A stretch of DNA of 64,000 bases from Rallus limicola. Its lineage: Eukaryota; Chordata; Aves; Gruiformes; Rallidae. Shown here in pieces: positions 26,798 through 39,825 of the stretch. The notes under the pieces are model-generated. The model was not told where the DNA came from. It did not search any database and saw only the letters and a list, made by a program, of their open reading frames with translations. The position numbers were made by a program, and so were the translations under genes. Each line of letters opens with the position of its first letter. The stretch's first letter is position 1. The stretch spans positions 98,798,211 to 98,862,210 of the forward strand of contig JAKCOZ010000001.1 in NCBI GenBank assembly GCA_022605955.1, written 5' to 3'.

Positions 26798-27230
26798 TGT
26801 TTTTTAGCTGTTGCTAGGTAGTTGTAGTGCCTACACTAAGCCAAGGTCTTTTCAGCTCTTCACGCCCTGCCAGGTACACAAGAAGCTGGGAGAGCACATC
26901 CAGGAGAGCTGGCCCAGACCAGCCAAAGGGATGTTCTGTACCACCAGATATAACTGCGGAAACAAGCTGGGAGGGAGCTGTGCTGCTCAGAAACAAGCTG
27001 GACATAGTTTTGACTTTTTTTTCCTTTTTCTGCTGCAGGTGGTAAAAAACTATTTTTCTGGATCACTTTCTTTTTATTTATTACTATTATTCTCTTCCTT
27101 TGTTATTCTATTAAACTTTCTTTATCCCAAACCACATTTTTTTTCGTTCTCCTCCCCATCCTCTTGTTTGGGGAGAGGTGAGAGAGCAGCCACATAGTGC
27201 TTAGCTGCCAGCTGCGGCTAATCCATGACA
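26798..27230 (+). mobile_element. ERV solo LTR (different subtype, + strand)
   Basis: About 430 bp that I recognise as an avian ERV LTR. It has the block acacaagaagctgggagagc, then ggcccagaccagccaaaggg. Its 3' part has the polyadenylation-type signal in ctattaaactttctttatcc, then gggagaggtgagagagcagc, tgcttagctgccagctgcgg, and an end at atccatgaca. The ends begin TG and finish CA. The + strand open frame of 128 codons lying over it is not a gene. No convincing target duplication was seen, and the 5' boundary is uncertain by several bases. Confidence 0.82.
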
Positions 27231-30200
27231 CAAGATAAAGAAATCATTCAATATTAACACCAAGCTTCACCTCTGCCTCCTCTGAAATATTTTATTGCAG
27301 TTTTAAAAAGAGAAGGAACAGGGTAGAGACAGAGACTGATATAAGTTATTCACATGGCTCATTCCCATGGTCATGACACCCAGTACAGTTTGAGATGTGT
27401 AGCCACTTAAGGTTTTCTGTTTGCTGCTCTTTCCCCACCACACCTATGAAGTTTAATGGTTCAGAGATATTTGCCAGCAGGGCTTCCATACATAACTAAA
27501 ATTTACCTTGTAATAAACGCTTCCCATGTGAGAGGTTAGGAGGGAAAATGATATGCCTTGAAGAATCCAGCCCATGTAGATAACCTCCCTAGGGTGCCTG
27601 AGGTAAAATAAGCACCTCAAGCAACACTTCACTATATGAACATGATTTTATATTCTCCCTAGAGGGACCATCTCCTTCTGTAAACTATAAAAGAGGGCCA
27701 GGGAGGCTATTCAGCCTAGGCTGCAGCTACGACATATAAGTTCCCAAAATTTTCATTTTCCCACCTGGAAGATATATTTATGCATCATAAATGTTTAAAT
27801 ACTTTTCATATTTTCCAATTCAAAAGATTTCTTTTTAAAAAACAAATCTCAAGAAACAAATTATATCAACTGTGGAGACTTACACTAATTAAAGGGGAGA
27901 AGTGTCTTTTCCTAAGTAAGCTATATTCATGAGAACAGAATGTACACATCAAACTTCATACATAATTCTTTTCTTTACCTTCTAGCTTGCATCCTGGCCT
28001 CTTTTCTATTGTCAGTCCTGAGGTTGGTTCTGGCTGGAAGTGTGACTATATGTCAGCTCAGCATGAGTCCTTCAGTGATTCACAGTCCTTCACAACCTTA
28101 GCAAGAAATGGACAGAGGAATACTTCATATATCGCAGGGCAGAGCTTTGGTGCTGATGATGCAGGCACCCAGTGAGTTGAACATAACTGACTATTCAAGC
28201 TCTCTTAAATACCAGTTGTCTCACCGTAGCTTGTTCGAACCAGGATGGAGGAATGCCACTGCAGGATTACTTCCAAGTTCCTGCTCAGCTTCCTGCACTC
28301 TGGCATAGGCAATCTTCCCACAGCAGAGGCCCTTTGGAAGCAGTTGCCTCCCTTTTGGCACAGAGACCTGGCAGCAGCACTCACTGATATCAGCTGCTGC
28401 CCTTTCAGGGCCAGGCAGATGGCCTGTGAATCCCCTTAGCTTCGCAAATGGATCTGATGAAAATTCCAAGCTCTATTGATCATTGTGCTGCCCATGCATG
28501 CATTTTAGGATTCTCAGTTTCCTGGGGCAGCAAAATCAGTAACAGCAATGCACTTAAGAAAGACTCAAGCAGGACAGAGGTCTGTAGGCATTAGCCTGAA
28601 GAGTGCTTGATTAATGTCAATGAGCCTTACTTGAGTCTGTTCCAGCTCACATTGGACAAGGTGGAATATTGCTTAATCCAAGGCTAAGCTTAAGGACACC
28701 TGTGTCTTCAACAATGATTATGGCTGATTTGTATCTGCCACTTAATACTCAGAAATCATGAAAAATAACACCTGTGCTTGCCTCTATGTTAGATGACTTG
28801 CAAAGGTTATTTTCTTCTCAGTGGTCATTAGCTTACTTAAAACAAAAGGGACAAATTTTGCCAGGTACTGTGTCTCTCAAATCTGTGTTTTCCTATTCTT
28901 TAACTAATATTTCAATGAAGTTTTAGTTATAGACAAGGCTATGCAAATTGCTCACCTTTATTTTCTGGTGTGACCTACAACTATGTTCTTGAAATTAATG
29001 TTTGCATTGGATTCATTGCTGCAGCACTCAGCACTTCTTACTGCTATCTCCTGGTGACAATGTGGCATTCAATCAGTTCTATGACCCTCTGCTGCTCTAA
29101 TGACATGAGCGTCCCTTATGCGCTGCAGATGTCCTGTTGACTCCATTAATTCACTGGACCAGTTCCATTTGCCTGACAAGGCAACCTACAAAAATATCAA
29201 AACAAGCACCACAATGGCCCCACTTTTTTTCATATCCCTAGACATTTTCCTCTTTCCAAAACTTTCACATAGAAAAGGACTATCTCAAAACCATGAGCAT
29301 GCTTACGTTTCTAAATTTGACAAGACCATGCATATATGACCATAGGCATTAAAATAGTGTTTTCCTAAATTTCTTTCTTAAAACACGTCAAAAGCACTAA
29401 ATTTCATGAAGGGATTTATATAGCAAACAATTGAAAGGCATAAGCTTTTTCATTTCTTTTTTAAGTTACAGTCTTTCATACTGACTAATCAGGTAGGGTG
29501 ATGGGAAACATGCTGTCACTGATCTGGAAGAGAGATGGTAATAAAATCATATATTGTCATGAAAATATCTTCCTGGAATATATGAGACATCTCTTTATTA
29601 TCCTTAATGGCCACATTTAGGAAGATATAAGTGGAAAAATAAGAAAAGTTTGATTACATATATTGGTACGTGTATCTCTATGACAAATCTCCCAATAGTG
29701 TAAAGATTTAGAGGTCAGAGCCTTAGCTGAGGAAAACAACCATAACTTATAATAGATTAATATATTCATCTCATCAGGCAGTGTTTCCTTCTAATTGCAG
29801 GTTTGCTTCTTTTCTTCCTATTACACCTCTGTATCTTTCTTCAGTTGTGTGCAATAGGCAGCTTTTGAAAAAAGGTGACTAGATAAAAATTTTTGCTTTT
29901 GTTGTTTTACATCATGTCCTATGTAAATGTTGGAGTAATTTTTCTCTCCTTGAATAGTTTTGCAGAACCCTAAAATGTGATACTTTAAGCTTTATTATGA
30001 GACTAGTAAAATAACAGTGCAGAGATTATGATAATTATCTCTCTATACATTGTCTGAGTAAAGGAATAGCAATATTCCTGAATTTGTAATCTAATACTTT
30101 CCATTTAAATTAACTATAAAATTGATTTATGTAAACATATTAAATAATTACCTTCTCTAAGTGCACTTAGGTGAAAATATACCATGAATAAGGCTCAGTT

Positions 30201-32276
30201 TTTCACTCACTAATACGAGTAACACAGTGACTTCTTTCACAATTTTTGTTTAAAACAAGTGCCTAAAATGAAGGAAGCAGTCCATGATGATGGTAATCAT
30301 ACACCACAAAAAAAATAATTTTCTTCATCTGCCTCATCTTCTGTGACCTGAACTGTTCCCCTTTGTGGTATCTCTGCATTTCATGAGGGTCACTGAATAC
30401 TGTGGGTTCACCTGTTTTACCTGTAACTGCAAGACACACAGCTTTCTTATGTGTGTGTCTTTCCTCTGAAAGAGCTGGTGGTTTCTTGTTTGAAATCTGA
30501 AATTACTCTCTAGCAATTAGATTGGCCCTTCTTTCCATGCCACCCCCGTGTAACTACAGTTACACGAATGAGGAATGAGTAACACCTACTGTCATTCCAG
30601 TAGCAAAGTCTGTACATTCATACCATAGAACCAGGATCAGGCCCTGATGATAAACATTAAAAGTTTCTTTTAATTGTGTTCTATTTGTGTGTGATTATTT
30701 TTTTAGATTTCATCCAACATGCATAGTGAGAAAAAGCTATACTGAAGTTATAAAGCATTAAAACCCATCAGCTATAGCAAAAACTGACACCATGAGCATC
30801 TGTTCCACATTCTGATCATCACTCATCCTGATTCCTTAAGCCACGTTCTGACAGCTGTAAATACTGAGAGGCATGGTCCATCCACATGGACTTGACATTA
30901 ATGCACAGAAGAGAGACAATATTCAGGAATATGACCATTTCAGATACCATTCCAGGCATGAGAAAAAGGAAGACCACATGTTTTCTTACAAAAATCATAG
31001 AGAAATTGCACTGCAATTGCATGAGAAGATAAATTCTTACTAAATCAGTTTGGAAAAATCCTAAGTGGAATAACTCTCAGAGTTTCTCAGAAAAAGGTAT
31101 TTCCATTCCAACATTACAAAACTGGGAAAAAATTATTTATATAATTTAATTTAAAGGAGGGTTTTGTTTTTTTTTTTTTTTTTTTTTTTTTGGGGTAAAA
31201 GACTGAAGTCCTTGAATATACTTACATTTTTTAAAAAGCCAATTTTAAATTACAAAATTTATGAAATGTATCTCACATATGCTAATTTTTCATGTTGATT
31301 TATTTTATACATCAATAGTGACCAGGGAATGCATGAAAATTTTTTCAGCAGACATATATAAAGGATAAGAGGTAGCTACAGGAAAAAAAAAGTAATCTTT
31401 TCCATTGTTCTTTGTAGTTCTTGTTTGTTGATAAATAATGTATCTTTCATCAACTACATAGAGGCAAGAGCAAGACAGCCCTTTCAGTGCACACTGCTGT
31501 AAGAGTTTACTCGGGGAGTGTTCTTTCTGCCCACCTTCTGCAAGTAGCTGTCTTGTATTACAGTCAAGACCAGAAGTACAAAAATTCATGCCATATACAC
31601 TTTTAATACACAGTAATCACCTGCTTACACCTGAACTGGTGCCATCAGAAGCAAACACACTTAATTCTGGTTAGATCCCTTTATCCATCACAAGCCATGT
31701 TACACCTTTCCTAGGAGCTCTGAAAATGTGTCATTTTCAGGAGAAACTTCCATGACCACACTGCTGTGCTGCACTCAGTCATGCTATAATGCCCGCTTGA
31801 ACTGTGCCTGCCCTCTCCTCCTGTTAGATAATACCTGAAAACTGAGGGAGATGTGATGGTTCATGTCTATTTTCAGTAGGTTTTGTGGATTGTTATATAG
31901 TGTAGAAAAGTGTTATAAAGGAGGTTGAAAAGGATAAGCACCTGATCCAGAAAGCATATGCAATCATAAGATGTGAAACATGCTTTCACAGTAGTGCACT
32001 GAATATGATTTGCACCAGCAAGTTAAGCAAGTTTTAGCCTGTGTCGGGAAACAAATTGAAAACAGCTTTCAAGCATGGTTCATGCTCCCTTTGCCAACAG
32101 ACTCTGGTGACTGGGATTAGTACGTTACACATGCAGAGACTAGTGATTCTGGGATAAATTGCTCCAGGTTTTTGAGGTTACAATCCATCATTCTGGGATT
32201 TTGATACTTTATTTTAAAAATTATTCTCTATGACTAACCTCCAGTTTTGAAGATAGAGTTACAAAAGTTTGATCAA
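27231..32276. other. Mostly unique DNA, no gene recognised
   Basis: The sequence is AT-rich apart from a GC-richer block near 27.97-28.47 kb. That block gives overlapping open frames on both strands but matches no family that I can name. T25 lies at 31167-31191. No splice-flanked exon is convincing. Confidence 0.5.
31167..31191. repeat. Poly-T run (25 bp)
   Basis: Twenty-five consecutive T residues, followed by ggggtaaaag. On the - strand this would be a poly-A, but the sequence upstream of it on that strand is not recognisable as a retrotransposed gene. Confidence 0.88.
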
Positions 32277-32444
32277 GCACAGGAACAGGCTGCCCAGGGA
32301 AGTGGTTTAGTCACTATCCCTGAAGGTATTGAAAAAATGCATGATGTCACCCTTAGGACGAGGCTTAGCAGTTAACCTGGTTAACAGCTGGACTTGATGA
32401 CTTTCAAGGTCTTTTCCAACCTAAATGATTCCATGAGTCTATGA
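32277..32444 (+). mobile_element. CR1 LINE, 3' end fragment
   Basis: A short CR1 tail. It includes ggaacaggctgcccagggaa, then gttaacagctggacttgatg and ggtcttttccaacctaaatg, and ends in a decayed octamer tail attccatgagtctatga. It is strongly 5'-truncated. Its tail faces the tail of the next CR1 across only about 21 bp. Confidence 0.9.
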
Positions 32445-32465
32445 AATAATTAGTTGCTCAACTGA

Positions 32466-34219
32466 TCATAGAATCATAGAATGGTTAGGGTTGGAAGGAA
32501 CCCTAAAGATCACCAAGTTCCAACCTTGATGCCATGGGCAGGGACACCTCTCACTAGACCAGGCTGCTCCAGGCCCCATCCAACCTGGCCTTGCACACTT
32601 CCAGGAAGGGCAGGCACATCCACTGCCTCCCTGGGCAACCTGCTCCTGTGCCTCACCACCCTAACAGTGAAGAAATTCTTCCTAATATCTAATCTAAATC
32701 TACCCCCTTCCAATTTAAAAACATTCCACCTCATCCTATCACTACATGCCCTTCTAAAAAGTCCCTCCCCAGCTTTCTTGTAGGCCCCCTTTAAGTGCTG
32801 AAAGGCTGCTATAAGATCTTCCCCCACGTCTTCTCTTCTCTAGGCTGAACAAGCCCAACTCTCTCAGCCTGTATTCATAGGAGAGGTGCCCCAGCACTCT
32901 CATCATCTTTGTGGGCCTCCTCTGGATCCATTCCAACAGTGCTGTGTTCTTCTTACACTGGGGACTCCAGAAATTAATACAATACTCTTATGGGGTCTCA
33001 TAGAGTGGAGAAGAGGGGGAGAATCACCTCCACCCACCTGCTGGCCATGTTTCTTTTGATGCATTGGATACAGTTGGCCTTCTGGGATGCCAGTGTGCAT
33101 TGTAGGATCATGTTGATCTTCTTGTCCACCAGCACCACTGAGTCCTTCTCTGCAGGGCTGCTCTCTATCACATCATGTCTCAGCCTATACTAATGACAAG
33201 GATTGCCCTGACCCAGGTGCAGGACCTTGCACTTGGCCCTGTTGAAACTCATGACGTTCACATGGGCCCAATTCTCCAGTTTTTCCAGGTGCCTCTGGAT
33301 AGCTTCCTGTCTTTCTGGCATGTCAACTGTACCACTCAGCTTAGTGTCACCTGCGAAGTTGCTGAAGGTGCACTTGACCTCACCATCAATGTAATTGATG
33401 AAGAAATTAAATAATACCAGTCCCAGTACAGACCCCTGAGGGACACCACTTGTCACATCTCTCCATCTGGACATCAAGGCTCTCTGGATGTAACCATTTA
33501 ACCAATTCCTTATCCACCAAAGAGTGCAGTCATCAAATCAATATCTCCCCAGTTTAGAGAGAAGGATGTTATAGGGACTGTGTTAAATGCTTTACAGAAG
33601 TCCAGATAGGTGATATCCATTGCTTTTCCTCTGTCCACTGATGCGGTCACCCCATCATAGAAAGCCACCAGGTTGGTCAGGCAGGACTTGCCCCTGGTGA
33701 AGCCATGCTGACTGGCATGAATCACTTCCCTGTCTTCCACATGTCTTAGCATAGTTTCTACAAGAAGAAGTTCCAGGTACAGAGGTGAGTCTGACAGGGT
33801 GGTAGTTCCCTGGTTTGTCCTCTTTACCCTTTTTAAAATTAGGCCCAATGTTGTCCTTCTTCCAGTCATTGGGGACTTCCCCTGACCACCATGACTTTTC
33901 ATATATGATGGAGAATGGATTGGCAACCACATTAGTCAGTTCCCTGAGAACTCCAGGATACTTCTCATCAGGTCCCACATATTTATACATGTTCAGGTTC
34001 CTCAGGTGGTTTGGAACCTGATTTTCCCCTACAGTGGGAGGGGCTTTACTCCCTTGTGCTCCATCTTGCTGTCCACTAAGCCAGGACAGGTGAGGAGAGA
34101 TATTACTGGTGAAGATTGAGGCAAAGAAGTTATTGAGCACCTCAGTCTTCTCCTCAACTATTGATGGGAGGTCACCATTTTTATTCATCAGAGCAGGTAT
34201 GCTTTCTTTCACCTTCCAT
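32466..34219 (-). mobile_element. CR1 LINE, longest copy in the window (about 1.75 kb)
   Basis: On the + strand it opens with the inverted 3' tail atcatagaatcatagaatgg and runs through the 3' untranslated region, then the C-terminal and RT parts of ORF2. It ends near 34219, before any endonuclease domain. It is 5'-truncated relative to a full CR1 of about 4.5 kb. The clear octamer tail suggests a moderately young insertion, although several frameshifts are present. Confidence 0.93.
32510..34212 (-). pseudogene. Degenerate CR1 ORF2 reverse transcriptase, RT to C-terminus
   Basis: Read from 34212 downwards, several - strand frames line up in the order of CR1 ORF2. The first (33655-34212) has the pre-RT and RT entry segment, with [31 protein letters not shown] and [12 protein letters not shown]. 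The frame at 33510-33932 carries [20 protein letters not shown] and [14 protein letters not shown], the motif A region. The frame at 33190-33477 has TSGVPQGSVLGLVLFN and then FAGDTKL, where the catalytic FADD aspartate has become glycine. Finally 32754-32936 and 32510-32827 carry the C-terminal [13 protein letters not shown] and RFRLDIRKNFFTVRVVRH blocks. The frame changes and the lost catalytic residue mean it is inactive. Confidence 0.9.
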
Positions 34220-37200
34220 ATTTATAGTTAAGACTGTTCACAGGGTCCTAGTAAAAGGTGTAGCACACATGTCAGCTGCTATAATTTGCTGTCTGCAATG
34301 AAAACCTTTTGACTGCTTATGCTAGAATTAAGAAGTGTTCTTCCTGTTTTTCCTCAGTCTCCCTAGTTGAGTTGCAATATTCTAGTTAAACTGTGTGGTA
34401 TATCTTTTAGAATTTTCACCAGAAAATAAGGTTAAGTGTCTCTGCCACTGCAGTGTCACCAATCATAAAGGTTTGGTCACAGCCTAGTCTGAGGAAGGCC
34501 AACAAAAAATTAAACTACCAAAATGAAATTTAGACCTCTTCAAGGAAGTATATTTTCCTGAGAATAGGCAACAACAACTACTACTTAAAGAGGAATTCTG
34601 TTTCTGAGATTAAGTTAGAGTCAGACAATGCCATGGTGTTATTTTGCCTTTTGGAAGTGCTATGTGCAAGATCGAGGAGAGACATTATTGGATAACATTT
34701 GACTCTGTATTTCTAGTCTGTCAGCGCATCTGCACTTGAAGGCTGTCATACAGATGACAAAGCCAGCACGTGATGGGAGGTTGAGTGAAAGGGAAGGGTG
34801 AATTGGGAGCCTGGGGAGAAGTAGGAAGGGTAGCATTTGCTGACAATAAAGCAGAGACATATTCTAAGACCCCGTCTACACTGTCTGCACAACTATTATC
34901 TGCAGATGCAAAAATAAGCAGCACCTTATTCTGTACTTGAGTGTTTGGAAAACATTTTATTGTGCTTAAATTTAATGCAAGAAAAAATGAAAAAATAAGA
35001 AAGGCTGAGGGCTTTTTATCTCTTTAAATTTTCTTCATACACTAACTGGTATACAATTATACCATTTCCTGATGTGCACACTGGTTTTGGACGCATTAAT
35101 TTGTTCAATATAGCTAAAGACAACTTCATATTACTTTAAATTGCTAAACACAAATATTATGGCTAAATACCTGTGCTTTTGGAAGCAGGGCTGTGAGGAC
35201 AGGAACTCCAGTGATCGGATCTGGCTTATTTCAGTTCTCATATGTCAACTTTGTGAAGTTTCTTTTTCCTTCATTTTCCTCTATAAAACAAGAATATAAT
35301 TGCCATTTTTATTCCCTGCTCCATAATACCTGTCATTGGATAATGTAAGAATCAATCAAACATCTTTTCTTCATGTCCCCGCAGCAACAGAACTTTATTA
35401 TTTTTTATGCCACTGACACTGAGAAGCTTGAATCAATATTGACAAAACATCAAATCCTTTTGAAAAGTTTAGCTATGATGTTTCACAAAACTTAACAATT
35501 TCCCATCTGTCATAAATACAAAGGGCAAAGTACCAATATTGCTTTCAGGCATACAAGCCCTTAATGTAATTCATATCCTGGACAGGTATCAGCAGTGACA
35601 GCATGGTAATGAGACAATACCAAGCTTTCAGTGCATTGCACTCACTAATAATTAAGTTATTAAGTCTGCTTATGGTCTCTCTTCCCCTTTCCTCCCCCGC
35701 CCCGAGCGCAGTTGTGTCACTACTATAGCAATGCCCATACCCACACGTACCATACTGTGGCACATTTACATTCAGAAATTTCAAGACGAAGCACTTTTGT
35801 AATCTCTTGTGGAATTCTTCTGGTATACCTCTACTGTGAAGTTGCTTTCAACAGTATCTTTCATACTCTATAGGAAGCAGTGGCAGTGATGAAAAGTACA
35901 CAAGTCTGCTAGCATGTCAGATACAAATATCCCTTAAAAAGGGTCTTATGACTCCCTGTTACCCTTACAAACTTATTGGAGCTTGTTCTACTGATCAGGA
36001 GTAATCATAAGAGGGACCCACTATATCTGTTACATCATCTCATTGTAACAAGAGGGAAACTATGCTACAACTCTGCTCTGTCATCTGCAGATGACCTTCA
36101 GTACAACCCATCCTGTCTGTCCTGCATTACCTCATACTCTTCATAAAAAGCATCCATACCTTTTAGAGAAGTAGTAGTAAGTCAGATTGCTTTTTCTGAT
36201 GATTGACATAGTCAATCTCTATCTAAAAACTCACACACAAACACCTCCTATTTAACTTGATGAGGTCTAAAACAACCAGGCAGTCAGGTGAAGTCTCCTG
36301 TGACATGAGAAGAGCACATATTTGATCAAGGGATAGGAACACTCATACATATCTCCACAAACATGTACTTCCGAATGTTTAACTGGCTGTGCATTCTTCA
36401 CACAATGAAAGGACAATGCATGCTGGGTATGTGGTAGATGCAGATGCAGACATTGTAATGAAATGTGCATATGTGACCATGAAGTATAGTGGAAACGTAT
36501 ATTCTTCTACTGTATAATGAGGAGCTGATCTGCCTTGTGGTAACAGCTTGTACGTTTGGTCGAATAACATATACATGCAACTCATGATATTTTTCCCTTT
36601 TTGGTTTTTTTTTTTTTTTTTTGGTACCTGAATGGAAGGAATAGGAAGAACTGAATTCTCTCTTGCACTGATAGATCTTTTGTTAATTTCTTTATCTAGG
36701 ACTGGTACAAAAAATCAAAATATGTCAAAAGTCCTAGTCAGGTCTGATTTGTATGAAGCAAGAGACAAAACCAGTGGAGCATTACACATTCCTTGTGCTT
36801 GTAAATTGCAATGTCTTAGCTCACATGTGTGCATTTGCAAAGGTTATCCAAAACATTTTGAGTTATGATATATAGATATTTTGTAAATCATATATTATCT
36901 GCATCAGGGTACATATTTTTGCAAGTCTGTAACATTTCAATATCTACTACTATGTCTTTAAAGTTTTCCATAGGTTCCAAAATTGATAATGTATGTCAGT
37001 AAAAAGATACCATCTTTCCCTGGATTAGACTACCTAAGCAACAGTGCTGCAATAAGAATAGCATGCTATTTCAAGTATGTATAAATGTTCATATTGTAAA
37101 CTAACATTTAAGGAAAACTACTAATATTTCCATAGAAAAAAATCCTCTACCTTTTAGCCAGGCAATGTGCCAGTAATTTACTCTTTTACTTGCCATGTAG

Positions 37201-39825
37201 ACCAAAAGCTGGTCTTACTTCACTGATGCCAACAAAGTTCATCTAGCATCCAGTTCTCTAGAACAACTCCCAAGTGTTCCAAAGGACTGTGTCCTGAACC
37301 TGTCAAACCCTTGCACTTCTGGGTAACATGTTCTGAGTCCAGCCTGTTTCAGCATCAAAGGATAAATAAAGTTTTTGTAAGGCTAGAATTCATGTATTAT
37401 AATGAAGGCTACAATGGTAGTTTAGTAATCTGTGCATAAAGTTTACTTTGTTAGACTAGGCAAAACAAGAATGTGATTTTAATCAGTCTTTAAATTGCTC
37501 TCCGAGGTAGTATTGACTGCTACGTAGCATACATGTTCTTGAGGTGATTTCATCTATTGCTGGTCAATTTTCTCTGCTGGTTGTTATGAAACATATTTAG
37601 TCTGCTAATATAAAGGTACTGACATAATTTCACTTGCTTAAAAAGTAGCATCATACATTAGGAGTTTGTAATAGCTACTTTTTCCTTTCCCCCCTTGCTT
37701 GACTATATGCCCAAAACCAGCATGAAAATTCACAAATAACTGACTCTGCCCCAACACTACAAATCTGAGAAATTATTATAAATCCACACAAAACACATCT
37801 ACTATTACTCATGTTGGTGATTTTAAACACATAAGAAAAGTTCTAAAATACCACCGAGAGAAACTGAAATCATGCAGTGATGTTTATCTCACCTTTAAAA
37901 ACCATGAAAGAGTACTTAACAAGTATAACTTCATTCAGAGGTAGAAAAATTATGTTAGAATCCATAAACCGCAAGAAAATTTATGACCCTCATTAATTAA
38001 ATTATCATTACAGCATGTAAACATTATCAAGTGATATTTTTAAAGCCCTAGTATCATTTGATGCCTTGCAAAGAGCATTTTCCCTTTTTCCTTACTACTG
38101 AGATTATGGAGCTCATGCAGGTGTTTGTGTTGCTTACGTACATATAGCATATATGAATATACACAGTAAGCTTGCAAAGTCTTAATGTGTTTCCAAACAC
38201 TGTTCAATATATGCCATAGATTAAGACATATGGCTTAAAACATATAATTTGACAAGACTGCTTGCCTTTACATAGGCATTGCTGAGCATCAGCATACAGA
38301 AAAATGGGCCCAACAGTTAGACAGCACTGTGCTTGGGAGTCATATTCTGGAATGAATTCATGTGTTTGATGAGGCCAAAAGATTTTCCATGGTAAAGTCA
38401 GATATTACAGGTAGAATATTCAAAAACATGGTGGTATGGATAGATCAGCAAAGTAGGACTTGGGAGAGACAACACTGTCAGATCCTTAATCCATAACCTT
38501 GGAGAACTCACTTATTAGGTTTCTGTTCTAATTTTCCATCTTCAGAATGACAGGAAAAGTGCTTTTTTTCTTCGATCCTTGTCTGCATTATGTGATAGAG
38601 ATATAATATAATTATTTTTTGCAGGAGAACACAGGAATACTATGTCCTTGGTTGTATCCCTCTCCCCCCCCCCCCCCCCCCCCCCCATGCTACAATCATT
38701 TGAATACCACTTAAGAAAAGAAGTATCAATGTACCCATTTTTAAAAGTAACAAGTTAAAGCTTCTGTTACATACACTAGTTAAAAATATGCTACAATTTG
38801 CACTAATGTTTCTTTCTGAAAGGACAGTCATTAGAAAGGAAACTCTTAAAAGGCATAACAAACCATGCAACTCACAAGTAATTAACAATAATGGTGATGT
38901 AGATAAGACTCCCTACAATAAATACAGCTATAATGTGAAAAAGAGTTTTGAAAGACAATAAAAAAAGATTAAACCAAACATGGATATAAATAAGGAGCAT
39001 GTACAAAGAGATACCACAATTAACAGATTTTGATGCCATTATGCTTGTGTGTTTGAAAACATATATTGTTTCATAAATGGAGAAAGTAGTATGATTTAAG
39101 CACTTTTGAAGCAGAAAACTCATTTAGCTATTTTATGAGGTAAAGACACTTACTGTAAATCATTTCTACACTTGTAGGAGGGCAATATAAATTGCCTTGA
39201 TAAGATACAACTGATTTAAAATACACTTCTTTAATAACACTGGCTGAATATAAAACACTTAGAAGTGGATGTGGTCTGAATTTTGAAACTGGGCGTTCAT
39301 CAGCATGCACAAACATTTGAAAACTTTATCAGTGAGAGGAAGAGAGCAAGAGAGTGGAAGTACACTTCTAGAGTATCTACCTCTTTTATGTTATTGTAAT
39401 AATTGGACAAAGATAAAGAAAGTAATTTCAAAGGAGTCTAAAAGCACTAAAAAGGATATCAGTATGGTGTTGGAATGTAGTGTACCTCTTTGCACCAAAT
39501 ATATATCCAGAGTAGAGGCCTAAGCAGCACTAAATTATTAATACACTTATCAGTACAGCTTTCTTGGAAGCCAAATACAAATGTACTGAGGACATTTAAC
39601 AAAACAGAGGATGTATTATATACATGGCATAGTACAACAGCATGGCAACGCTTATGAATCAGAGCTATGTAAGCATGCAAACAGTGCTACCACCAAAAGG
39701 GAAGAGGAAGATGGGTGTAGTGGCACATATGAAGCATCCATGTAACTGAAAGTTGCAGGATGCAGAAGGAAAACATACACACACACACATAAAAGTAACC
39801 AAAAATATCCCTGATTTAGTGTGAG
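34220..39825. other. Unique AT-rich DNA, no gene recognised
   Basis: No exon-like or repeat-family signal was found over about 5.6 kb. It contains T18 at 36605-36622, a 23-bp poly-C at 38664-38686 and a short AC run near 39777-39789. Confidence 0.55.
38664..38686. repeat. Poly-C run (23 bp)
   Basis: Twenty-three consecutive C residues, preceded by a short pyrimidine run (ccctct). The opposite strand is a pure G run able to form G-quadruplexes. Exact length is doubtful because such runs are prone to sequencing and assembly slippage. Confidence 0.85.

Noticed and set aside
26811..27197. 128-codon + strand open frame
   Set aside because: It coincides with the ERV LTR at 26798-27230, with hydrophobic stretches caused by T-rich DNA.
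28200..28260. tRNA-like T-arm word (ggttcgaa on the - strand)
   Set aside because: The neighbouring bases do not complete a T-arm, and no acceptor stem or anticodon arm can be laid out around it.
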